Assembly: GCA_946803715.1 (NCBI GenBank)
Contig: CAMPET010000056.1
Coordinates: 250,818-264,819, forward strand
Source: Beroe ovata
Lineage: Eukaryota > Ctenophora > Nuda > Beroida > Beroidae
DNA length: 14,002 bases
Direction of reading: 5' to 3'
Notes under the pieces: model-generated
Databases searched by the model: none
Seen by the model: the letters and a program-made list of their open reading frames with translations, nothing else
Told to the model about the DNA's origin: nothing
Part shown: in pieces, positions 7,876 through 14,002 of the stretch
Numbering within the stretch: position 1 is the stretch's first letter
Layout of the letters: every line of letters starts with the position of its first letter
Position numbers and translations under genes: made by a program

Positions 7876-9999
7876 TCATTTAACAATCTGATATGTGACA
7901 AGAAACTCTGGGTACGCCTGCTCGCCCCTGTAAACCACATACTCGGGGAAATGGAGGCCGCCAGTTGACGGCTTACCGATCACCGAGTGGTGGCCGGGCG
8001 GCGCGTGCGCCATCTTAACGGCACTCATCTGAATAAACGGCTTACCGAGTGCCACACGGCACACTAACATTTGTCTGTGACAGATATAACAGCTCTTGTC
8101 TCTGTGTAAAGTACATCCTGTCCCTCCCCCAATACCATACACATACTGATTACTCTTACTTGAGTGCTCAGCAAAGTAGATGCCCGCTCCAAACATGCCA
8201 CCAATATAGGCATGCCGCTCATCAAACCCTTTCCACACAATGGCATTGATGAAGGGTGAGCCGTGAAATAGCATGCGCTCATTGGGACAGCCGTTAGCCG
8301 CCGCTATCTCGCTCCGCCTATAGGAGTAGCTGGACCAGATACGGCTGTTGATGATGCGCTGCACTGATATTATCTTGTAGGATCTGAACACGCCGCCAGC
8401 TGCCCCCTTATCAGCGTGCTCCTTCACTGATCCCTGCATCTCCATGCACACTGATATGTAGTCCTTGTCGGTAACCGATAACTCCACTAAATCGGGGTAG
8501 TCCGTGTTGGAGGACTGCCCTTGGAATGGATTGTCGCCCGGAACCGGGCCTTTAGCCGTCGCCACTTTGTAGTCCCGTATCCCCTTTAGAATGCGGTGTC
8601 TCTGTCCGTAAGTAGAGATTCCCATGTTTTTGAGATCGTCATGTGACATCTCCAGTAGCAGATCCAGACTAACATCCTCCTTCTGGAACAAATCCAGTAC
8701 GTGAGACATACTGATTTTCTCCAGGAAAGTGTCTATAGTGATGTTGTCCATGGTGCTGACTGGCTCGGTGAAATTCTCTCCTAGCCCAGGATGAAGTGGT
8801 AACATGCCACCAATGTGGGGTGGTGGCGTGATTGGTGTCAGCCCCGACACGGGCAGTGATGAGGGAGGCATGGCATCCATCAGGAGTGATCTCACATCTG
8901 CCGCACTGGCCAGCTCAAGCGGCGTCTCCCCGTTTTGATTCTGTAACATGGGGTCAGCACCGTGCAGTATGAGCAGTGAGCAGAGCTGAGTGCGACCCTT
9001 TTGTGCAGCCTCATGGAGGGGGGTGTACCCCCATCTGTCCATAGCATTGATATCCGCGTTGTACTTGATCATGAGTGCCGCAATCTCCACATGACCATAG
9101 CTAGCCGCATTATGCAGGGGGATGAGACCGCCCTTGTCCTGGGCGTTCACATCCGCACCGTGCTCCAGTAGAACCTCCGTCACTTCCAACTGATTGTAGC
9201 CCGCGGCCAGGTGTATGGGACTGGAGTTCCTCCCATTTACATCCCTGCAGTTTACATTGGTTGTGTTGAGCAGTTTCAGTATCCTGGGCAGCTCCCCCTT
9301 GCGGGCAGCCTCCAACAACGCCTCATCTCCCCTCAGCAGATCAGATATGTCCTCATCCTCCTCCCTCACGAGATCCAGAGCAGTTTTCCCATCTCTGTTC
9401 TTCTTGCCGGGGTCCGCACCGTGCTTTAGCAGCAGTTTGCAGATGTCGTACTTGCCTTTAGCTGCAGCCTCGTGTAACGGAGTGAACTTCCACAGATCAC
9501 TGATATTCACATTGGCACCGTGCTTAATCAGCAACTCTACCACCTCGAGATGCCCATAGGAACACGCATTATGAAGTGGAACCAGCCCTCCCTTGTCCTT
9601 TGCATGGACATTTGCTCCCAGACTCAGCAACAACTCCACCACATCCACCCTATTGTAGCCCGATGCAAAGTGGATGGGGGTTGAGTGGCGCCCCTGCAAA
9701 TCCTGACAGTTACAGTTCGTACTGTTCCCAATGCTCTTGAGAGTCTCAATATCCCCTGTTTTAGCTGCTTCCAACATCCTCAGCTCATCGTCAGTGTTGA
9801 CGCACACCACGGCCGGTTTCTCCATTTCACGTATCACGGCGAGTACTCCCTCACTAGCCAGATCAGTGGACGGGGAGCCGTTATTGCACGGTAGTGTGAC
9901 GTCAGCGCCGTGGGATAGGAGGAGGCGCGCGGCTTCGGTCAGCCCTTGCGCGGCGGCGCGGTGCATCGGCGTCAACCCACTCTCATCCTGGCAGTTTAC
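7876..9999 (-). CDS. TNKS: Tankyrase, last exon: ankyrin clusters, SAM and PARP catalytic domain
   Basis: Tankyrase adds poly-ADP-ribose to ankyrin-bound partners such as axin, and acts in Wnt signalling, telomere and spindle functions. This exon codes 707 residues plus TGA. It starts after the acceptor cccgcag at 10000 in phase 0 (VNCQDESG). By exon residue: end of one ankyrin cluster 1-60, a further cluster about 76-222 ([19 protein letters not shown]), the last cluster about 226-382, a short Pro/Gly-rich linker, SAM about 420-478 ([19 protein letters not shown]), PARP about 495-707. The catalytic triad is present: His579 in FHGS, Tyr608 in GIYFAE, Glu698 in AYPEFL. The zinc ligands are Cys629, His632, Cys637 and Cys640. 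The full coding join in the window is 11804-11689, 11518-11378, 10382-10231, 9999-7876, about 843 residues. Vertebrate orthologues split this part over many exons. The frame upstream of 9999 is intron. Confidence 0.97.
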   Translation of the reverse strand, partial: VNCQDESGLTPMHRAAAQGLTEAARLLLSHGADVTLPCNNGSPSTDLASEGVLAVIREMEKPAVVCVNTDDELRMLEAAKTGDIETLKSIGNSTNCNCQDLQGRHSTPIHFASGYNRVDVVELLLSLGANVHAKDKGGLVPLHNACSYGHLEVVELLIKHGANVNISDLWKFTPLHEAAAKGKYDICKLLLKHGADPGKKNRDGKTALDLVREEDEDISDLLRGDEALLEAARKGELPRILKLLNTTNVNCRDVNGRNSSPIHLAAGYNQLEVTEVLLEHGADVNAQDKGGLIPLHNAASYGHVEIAALMIKYNADINAMDRWGYTPLHEAAQKGRTQLCSLLILHGADPMLQNQNGETPLELASAADVRSLLMDAMPPSSLPVSGLTPITPPPHIGGMLPLHPGLGENFTEPVSTMDNITIDTFLEKISMSHVLDLFQKEDVSLDLLLEMSHDDLKNMGISTYGQRHRILKGIRDYKVATAKGPVPGDNPFQGQSSNTDYPDLVELSVTDKDYISVCMEMQGSVKEHADKGAAGGVFRSYKIISVQRIINSRIWSSYSYRRSEIAAANGCPNERMLFHGSPFINAIVWKGFDERHAYIGGMFGAGIYFAEHSSKSNQYVYGIGGGTGCTLHRDKSCYICHRQMLVCRVALGKPFIQMSAVKMAHAPPGHHSVIGKPSTGGLHFPEYVVYRGEQAYPEFLVTYQIVK

Positions 10000-10230
10000 C
10001 TGCGGGAGAGTGTAGGGTGTCAGTGAGTGACTGAATGAAGGTGTCAGTGAGTGGGGGTGTGATTGAGGAGGGGAGAAGGGGAGCAATGGGGTGTGTTACA
10101 GGGAGAGAGGGAGGGGTTATTGAATTAAATACAGCGCACGAGAGTCGTGTGAGACAAAAATGATTACAAGCAAAACATCATCATCACTGAGAGAATTAGT
10201 GGTGAAGCGCAATTTCAGCACGCAATGTAC

Positions 10231-10382
10231 CTTAGCTCCCTGACGTAGCAAACTGCCCATCACCTCGAGGTTGTGGAGTTCGGTGGCCTTGTGGAGCGCT
10301 GTAGCTCCCTCCTTGTTCGTGGCATTCACCTCAGCTCCCTTCTTAATCAGCAAATCAACCAAACACTTGCTCTTGGGAGTTA
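10231..10382 (-). CDS. TNKS: Tankyrase internal exon (ankyrin repeats)
   Basis: A 152-base exon. It starts after a gtttcag acceptor with the last two bases of a Val codon and ends AAG|gtacat in phase 0. It codes TPKSKCLVDLLIKKGAEVN...LLRQGAK, which aligns with the PKRKQ...LLLRKGANVNEKNK...KHGAK segment of vertebrate tankyrases. Phases match both neighbours, and the join reads [11 protein letters not shown] as the family requires. The donor is non-ideal after GTA (gtacat rather than gtaagt), but the alignment leaves little doubt. Confidence 0.93.
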
Positions 10383-10440
10383 CTGAAACACGTGCCACTT
10401 CAGGAACAGTTCCTTAAATTACGTGTTTTCTACCCATTTT

Positions 10441-10540
10441 TCGTTCAATTTGTCATGAAGGAAAGTGTTTCCTATGTATTTCTAGCCACTGAATCGAATA
10501 AAAGTGGAATTTTTTGGGTCAATTCGCTCTTCTGAGTCGT
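10441..10540. repeat. Dispersed 100-bp element, copy A
   Basis: Its core words, cctatgtat, gaatcgaat, aaagtgga and aattcgct followed by tctgagtcg, recur in the same order at 10771-10870. By eye the two copies agree at roughly three quarters of positions. The period is 330 bases. Confidence 0.7.
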
Positions 10541-10770
10541 TTCTTGGCTCCAATATGATGATGTGGTGAACAAAGTCCATTTTTGACCACTTTCCCGACT
10601 AGATAGCTCGAAAACTCATTGAAATTCGGATTCTACGGTCGAAAAAGTCCGAAAACATTGCTTTTCAAGTTTTCCTGCGATGAAATTTTTTTGACCCTCC
10701 TGGATCCAGATATTTGGGATTTGGTTTTGCGAATCTATCCAAGTACACAAGGCAAAATGACTGAAATTTT

Positions 10771-10870
10771 TTGTTCAATTTGAACATAGATTGAAGTATT
10801 TCCTATGTATCTTTAGGCGGTGAATCGAATGAAAGTGGAGTTTTTGGGCCAATTCGCTTCTCTGAGTCGC
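10771..10870. repeat. Dispersed 100-bp element, copy B
   Basis: Second copy of the element at 10441-10540. The 230 bases between them do not recur in the window, so this may be the end of one repeat unit and the start of the next, or a terminal repeat of a small mobile element. Confidence 0.7.
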
Positions 10871-11153
10871 TAGAGAGAGGGTTATGCGACATATTGCTAA
10901 TTGTGTCCCAGCATTAGTAACTGTCAACTATTGCAGCTATAGAGCAGCTATGATAGATGGTTTTATAGAGTGTGTTCTCATGACAATTGACAGGGTTACT
11001 GTGAGAGTTGCTGTGTTTTGGGGTTCTGTGTTTTTGTGGAGTCGTATTTGTGAGTAATGTGTAAGCTGTACACTGTACACTGTATCCTGCACACTGTACA
11101 GTGTACTGAACAGTGTTTATACACTGTTTGCAGTGTTGAACAGTGTACAGTGT

Positions 11154-11191
11154 ACACTAACCTGACGCTGCAGCGATGTATAATGGAGTGT
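11154..11191 (-). repeat. Copied exon end with splice donor, copy 1
   Basis: The 38-bp segment acactaacctgacgctgcag... matches the last 26-30 coding bases plus donor of the exon at 11378-11518, with a few changes (gatgtataatgg instead of aatgtgtagtgg). Use of its donor would add 216 intronic bases, but the frame stops at once. Confidence 0.85.
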
Positions 11192-11289
11192 ACACTGTGT
11201 ATTGTACACTATGCACTGTACACTGTATTCTGCACACTGTACACTGCACACTGTACACTGTACACTGTACAGTGTACAGTGTGCACTGT

Positions 11290-11327
11290 ACACTAACCTG
11301 ACGCTGCAGCAATGTGTAGTGGAGTGT
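11290..11327 (-). repeat. Copied exon end with splice donor, copy 2
   Basis: Identical over 38 bases to 11370-11407, which is the genuine end of the tankyrase exon with its donor. Eighty bases separate the starts of the two copies. It is a potential decoy donor. Confidence 0.9.
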
Positions 11328-11377
11328 ACACTGTACAATGTAAACTGCACACTGTACACTATGCACTGTACACTAAC

Positions 11378-11518
11378 CTGACGCTGCAGCAATGTGTAGT
11401 GGAGTGTCGAGGGAGAAGGGGTGTTGGAACATCACTGTCTCGGGGGACAGGTGTTTCTTGAGGAGCCAAGTCTCACCCTTGCTGCACACTCTCAACAACG
11501 AATACCCCTTGTACTCCC
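11378..11518 (-). CDS. TNKS: Tankyrase internal exon (KGYSLL...TPLHIAAAS)
   Basis: A 141-base exon between the acceptor ccttgttcag and the donor GCGTCAG|gttagtgt. Two bases complete an Arg codon, then 46 codons follow, then one base. The translation EYKGYSLL...LLKKHLSPETVMFQHP...TPLHIAAAS aligns with the EFKGHSLLQAARE...KKHLSLEMVNFKHP...ALHCAAAS segment of tankyrases. It had to be found by hand because no long frame covers it. The 3' end of this exon with its donor is copied twice in the following intron. Intron retention would meet a TAG two codons past the junction. Confidence 0.93.
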
Positions 11519-11539
11519 CTGAACAAGGCGGAGTGAGGA

Positions 11540-11584
11540 GGGGGGAATGTGGGGGGGGAATGTGGGGGGGATGTGGGAAGGGGG
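11540..11584 (+). other. G-quadruplex-prone tract beside a splice acceptor
   Basis: Five runs of three to eight G separated by 2-5 bases fit the G-quadruplex pattern on the plus strand, the template for tankyrase. On the transcript it is a C-rich pyrimidine tract 20 bases before the acceptor of the exon at 11378-11518. Confidence 0.6.
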
Positions 11585-11688
11585 TGATGGAAAAAGACGG
11601 GTGTTGACTGTTGGTAGATAAAAATGAAAATCATCATCCATTATCATCTTATCATGTTGTAGTGGGTGTAGTGAGAGATGAGACTTAC

Positions 11689-11804
11689 GTGATATCCTAT
11701 CTCTCAACTCGGGAGTTTGGCACACATCCAGCGGGGTTTTATTGTGACAGTTAGCTTTGTGGGGTTCACCCCCGTGACTCAGCAGTAGCGAACACACTTC
11801 TCTC
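11689..11804 (-). CDS. TNKS: Tankyrase internal exon (most 5' exon in the window)
   Basis: A 116-base exon after the acceptor tctcgcag, ending TCAC|gtaagtct. One base ends a codon, then 38 codons, then one base. The translation [27 protein letters not shown]...TPELRDRIS aligns with the [36 protein letters not shown] segment. The phase fits the next exon. Roughly the first 300 residues of the protein, with the N-terminal ankyrin clusters, are not found upstream of this point within the window. Confidence 0.92.
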
Positions 11805-11849
11805 CTGCGAGATAGAGTGTGGGGTTAATAATCATTAATCAGTGTTGTC

Positions 11850-12290
11850 AGTTGTTAACAGTGACTGCTGTCTTGGTGATAGTGTGTTGCCATAGAGACA
11901 TGGTGTGTTGCCATGGTGACAGTGACTGCTTACTTGGTGATAGTGTGTTGCCATAGAGACAGTGACTGCTTACTTGGTGATAGTGTGTTGCAATAGAGAC
12001 ATGTTGTGTTGCCATGGTGACAGTGACTGTTGTCATGGTGACAGTTACTGCTGTCATGATGACAGTGACTGTTGTTATGGTGAAAGTGTGTGTTGCTATG
12101 GTGACAGTGACTGTTGTCATAGAGACAGTGACAGTTGTCATGGTGACAATTGTGTGTTGTCATGGTGACAATTGGGTGTTGACATGGTGACAGTGACTGT
12201 TGTCATGGTGGCAGTGTGTGTTGCCATGACGACAGTGACTGTTTTAATGATGACAGACGACAGTGTCTGTTGTCATCTGACAACACGTCG
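11850..12290. repeat. 21-bp minisatellite (GTTGTCATGGTGACAGTGACT type)
   Basis: About 20 diverged units follow each other with a mostly 21-base spacing. Variants include gttgccatggtgac and gttgccatagagac. Because 21 is divisible by three, long frames stay open on both strands; they are not genes. Units resemble RFX X-box half sites (GTTGCC). Confidence 0.85.
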
Positions 12291-12496
12291 CGAATCCCTG
12301 ATAGCACTCTCATTGGATAATGGATATTGTGACATTGTGACGTGGGGTTAGATGACTGCTTTCAAGTTATAATTATAACAGCTGACTTCCAATCTCCATG
12401 GCATTATTAAAGTAGCATTATTATGCAACGCGTCATTTCATCTGCACGCAACCCAGATCTTTCAAAGACTTTGCTGTTTTGATCATGCGAGATCAA

Positions 12497-12554
12497 CTCA
12501 CTCACTCACTCACTCACTCACTCTCTCACGCACTAACTCACTCACTCACTCACT
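12497..12554. repeat. (CTCA)n microsatellite
   Basis: About 14 tetranucleotide units with a short imperfect centre (ctctctcacgcactaa). Confidence 0.9.
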
Positions 12555-12743
12555 TTGTCCTGCATTACAATGAACCGCGCTGTTTTATCGTTTATGGTTG
12601 ACTGGGCCCATACGTTATCCAGTATCTTATTAATCCAGTATAGAATCCTGTAATATTGACATAATACTCAGTGGTCAAATACTTGGAGCGAATTATCCCC
12701 GTTTGTTACCTTAACCCCTCACTGTTGGTGCTTGGCTGCGGCT

Positions 12744-12947
12744 ATGTCAACAAGTACTAAAGGTGAGAGGGCGGGCCGCAACACTCGTGTTGTCGGAACC
12801 TACACAATGATTTGGCTTTTTGGTCTACTGGGATTGACTGCTTTTTGGCATTCAGTGGCTAACATGACGAAGTATCAGTGCGACTTGTCTTTTGTCAAAG
12901 ATCTCACTAATACAAGACATAATACGATTATTCTACAGACCCACTAG
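12744..12947 (+). CDS. Doubtful small ORF with one membrane segment
   Basis: An ATG with a G at -3 opens 67 codons ending in TAG. Residues 1-18 are polar and basic (MSTSTKGERAGRNTR), about 22-36 are hydrophobic (MIWLFGLLGLTAFW), and the tail is polar. I recognise no family. AAAG|gtgaga after codon six is also a fair splice donor, so the ATG could instead belong to a tiny first exon. Splicing from there to the GPCR acceptor would hit a stop. Short frames of this size can arise by chance. Confidence 0.15.
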   Translation: MSTSTKGERAGRNTRVVGTYTMIWLFGLLGLTAFWHSVANMTKYQCDLSFVKDLTNTRHNTIILQTH

Positions 12948-13094
12948 CGTCTAGCACTACTTAACCATAACTAGGGTATGAATGTCATGTCTAATGTCTA
13001 TATGTCACAATGAAACATGATTAATGCACTCTGATAGTTCAAACCGTGAACTCCATTCAGTTGTGATTTGCTTTCACTGATTTCACACCAGTAA

Positions 13095-13250
13095 CTCTGT
13101 GACTGTGTGTTCGTGTGTCTGTGTGTGCATCTGTTTGAGTCTATACTGTGTTTGTCTCTGTCTGGCGCGTGTGTCTGTGTATGTTTGTATCACTGTGACC
13201 TGCGTCTGTGTTTGTGTCTGTCTGTCTATACCTTCGTGTCTGTGTGAGTC
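13095..13250. repeat. TG/TCTG-rich low-complexity tract
   Basis: Degenerate TG and TCTG units (tgtgtctgtgtgtg, gtctgtctgtct). The open frame across it is a Cys-Val artefact. Confidence 0.75.
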
Positions 13251-13273
13251 TCTGATTGATGGATGGCATGCGT

Positions 13274-13310
13274 GTCACATGACCAGTAACAATGGGTCAC
13301 GTGACCAGTA
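13274..13310. promoter_or_regulatory. Paired E-box motif GTCACRTGACCAGTA
   Basis: GTCACATGACCAGTA (13274-13288) and GTCACGTGACCAGTA (13296-13310) lie 22 bases apart, two helical turns. The second contains a perfect CLEAR/USF-type GTCACGTGAC. The pair is about 375 bases upstream of the GPCR start codon. Confidence 0.45.
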
Positions 13311-13427
13311 TAATACTGATATTACCTAGTCTAATCATGTGGCTCTAGTTCATTCACTGTTATAATAAGTGATCGCGGTTTTCATTACGAATGAGTGCGA
13401 CATTGTGTTCATTTGTACGATTCATTT

Positions 13428-13490
13428 CAGTGTAAAGTTTAGTTACAGTGTGTAGTTTAGTTACAGTGTAAAGTTTAGTTACAGTGTACC
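13428..13490. repeat. 18-bp tandem triplicate
   Basis: CAGTGTAAAGTTTAGTTA occurs three times (13428-13445, 13446-13463 with two changes, 13464-13481), followed by the start of a fourth copy. It lies 190-250 bases upstream of the GPCR ATG. Confidence 0.9.
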
Positions 13491-13683
13491 ACTCGCATCA
13501 CGTGTAATATCCATGTACCGTATGTGTGAGTGTATCAGAGTAAATTAGAGTGTACTTGTGTATAGATCACTACACAGTACTGTGGTGTAGGTGTAACGAG
13601 TACACTCATGTATAGAGTACACTGGACACTCTACACACTACTGAGTACATGTACAGATCAGTTTGCCCCACTTTGCCCCTCAG

Positions 13684-13865
13684 AATGGCGGCTCTGAACC
13701 CAGACGGCGTCATCAGCGGCTATTCCACAATGACTATCAACTGTCTAGCCATCATCCTCAATCTGGCTCTCCTTCTCAACCTACTGGTCAACAGGAGATC
13801 ACTGCCACCCTACATGGCCTTGGTTTTCAACCTGGCTGTTACTGACCTGCTATTCGCTGTACTGG
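13684..13865 (+). CDS. First coding exon of a rhodopsin-family (class A) GPCR, TM1 and TM2
   Basis: Residues about 15-36 form TM1 (TINCLAIILNLALLLNLLV), the loop is NRRSLPPY, and TM2 contains the class A signature NLAVTDLL. Asn26 and Asp54 lie 28 residues apart, exactly the spacing of Asn1.50 and Asp2.50 in the family. The usual Gly before Asn1.50 is Leu here. The extracellular N-terminus is short, with no glycosylation motif. The exon ends CTGGG|gtgaatg in phase 2, inside or just after TM2; the rest of the receptor is outside the window. ATG 13684 has a purine at -3 and lies one base after a good acceptor-like ttgcccctcag, so a 5' UTR intron may end here. An in-frame ATG at 13649 has a weak context. 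Ligand unknown. Confidence 0.75.
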
Positions 13866-13903
13866 GTGAATGTGATTGTCACATGCATAACACTTGCACT
13901 CAC

Positions 13904-14002
13904 CACTAACACCCGTCACTAACACTCCTCACTAACACCCGTCACTAACACTCGTTACTAACACTCGTCACTAACACTCGTCACTATCACACGTCACTAA
14001 CA
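13904..14002. repeat. 13-bp tandem array (CACTAACACTCGT) at the right edge
   Basis: Seven and a half units with one or two changes each. It begins 38 bases after the GPCR splice donor, so it lies in that gene's intron, and it runs off the window. Confidence 0.92.

Larger units (their letters stand above)
11050..11370. repeat. TACACTG-type satellite in tankyrase intron
   Basis: Dense near-tandem words of the form ctgtacactg and their reverse complements (gtacagtgtac). The array can fold on itself in many ways. Its open frames on both strands (Val-Gln-Cys-Thr patterns) are repeat artefacts. Three copies of a 38-bp segment derived from the neighbouring exon end are embedded in or abut it. Confidence 0.85.
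10383..11377 (-). other. Repeat-bearing tankyrase intron (995 bp)
   Basis: The first part holds AT-rich sequence with two copies of a 100-bp element 330 bp apart. The part near the donor (11050-11377) is a TACACTG-type satellite that includes copied exon ends. No nested gene is seen. The two smaller introns are 231 bp (10000-10230) and 170 bp (11519-11688). Confidence 0.75.
11805..13683. other. Stretch between tankyrase exon and GPCR exon, mostly repeats
   Basis: If tankyrase continues upstream, this is its intron. It holds the 21-bp minisatellite, a CTCA tract, a doubtful 67-codon ORF, a TG-rich tract, an E-box pair and an 18-bp triplicate. I searched the minus strand for the conserved PLHEAA/PLHNA blocks expected of the missing ankyrin exons and found none. 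A perfect 14-bp palindrome gttataattataac lies at 12366-12379. GT and GTAC-rich words fill 13490-13650. Confidence 0.55.

Noticed and set aside
10000-10086. N-terminal extension of the last tankyrase exon (29 codons, Ser/Pro/His-rich)
   Set aside because: It begins with TTG and is intron sequence: a clean acceptor (cccgcag) ends at 10000 and the family alignment starts at the following Val.
11848-12168. Frames of 68-97 codons rich in Thr-Val or His-Asn on both strands
   Set aside because: A 21-bp tandem repeat keeps every frame open where one unit is open; this is a repeat artefact.
13904-14002. CRISPR-like array
   Set aside because: Units are 13 bp and directly tandem without spacers, inside an animal gene intron. 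It is a minisatellite.
1-14002. tRNA, rRNA or spliced-leader genes
   Set aside because: I looked for the GGTTCRA box B word and other conserved blocks by eye and found no convincing candidate; a covariance search was not possible.

Overview
The window is nuclear DNA of an invertebrate metazoan. It carries spliced genes with GT-AG introns, a tankyrase, a GPR155/LYCHOS orthologue and a rhodopsin-type GPCR exon. It is also rich in microsatellites and minisatellites, and single N bases sit beside two simple repeats, as in a draft assembly. Tankyrase and LYCHOS are both animal-type proteins. An early-branching animal such as a sponge would fit, but the sequence alone does not fix the phylum.

Layout, left to right. 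Positions 1-2904 hold the 5' end of a minus-strand gene: an exon (295-452) coding an acidic stretch followed by a poly-lysine stretch, plus one or two candidate mini first exons (2221-2238; 2872-2904). It could be methionine aminopeptidase 2, but that is unproven. Positions 2239-4061 are mostly non-coding, with GT and CA repeats and a run of 26 C. Positions 4062-6635 (minus) are a complete, uninterrupted 857-aa LYCHOS/GPR155 gene: PIN-type transporter domain, second helix bundle and C-terminal DEP domain. Positions 6636-7875 hold its upstream region (possible TATA box and CACGTG E-box), a 35-bp near-palindrome, and the probable tankyrase 3' UTR with two adjacent hairpins and a poly(A) signal.

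Positions 7876-11804 (minus) hold the C-terminal part of a tankyrase in four exons with matching phases: ankyrin clusters, SAM domain and PARP catalytic domain. The last exon alone is 2.1 kb and codes for 707 residues. The N-terminal ankyrin clusters are not in the window. Its introns hold a 330-bp-period repeat, a TACACTG-type satellite that has copied an exon end with its splice donor, and a G-rich tract. Positions 11850-12290 are a 21-bp minisatellite. Positions 12497-13683 are simple repeats, a doubtful small membrane ORF and an E-box pair. Positions 13684-13865 (plus) are the first coding exon of a class A GPCR (TM1 to TM2), followed by a 13-bp tandem array in its intron.

The genes form no operon-like unit. 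LYCHOS acts at the lysosome in cholesterol-dependent mTORC1 signalling. Tankyrase poly-ADP-ribosylates proteins such as axin. Their adjacency looks like chance. Most of the novelty is in gene structure (intron-poor large exons beside small ones, copied splice donors) and in non-coding structure (hairpins, phased repeats, shared E-box motif), not in a new protein system.
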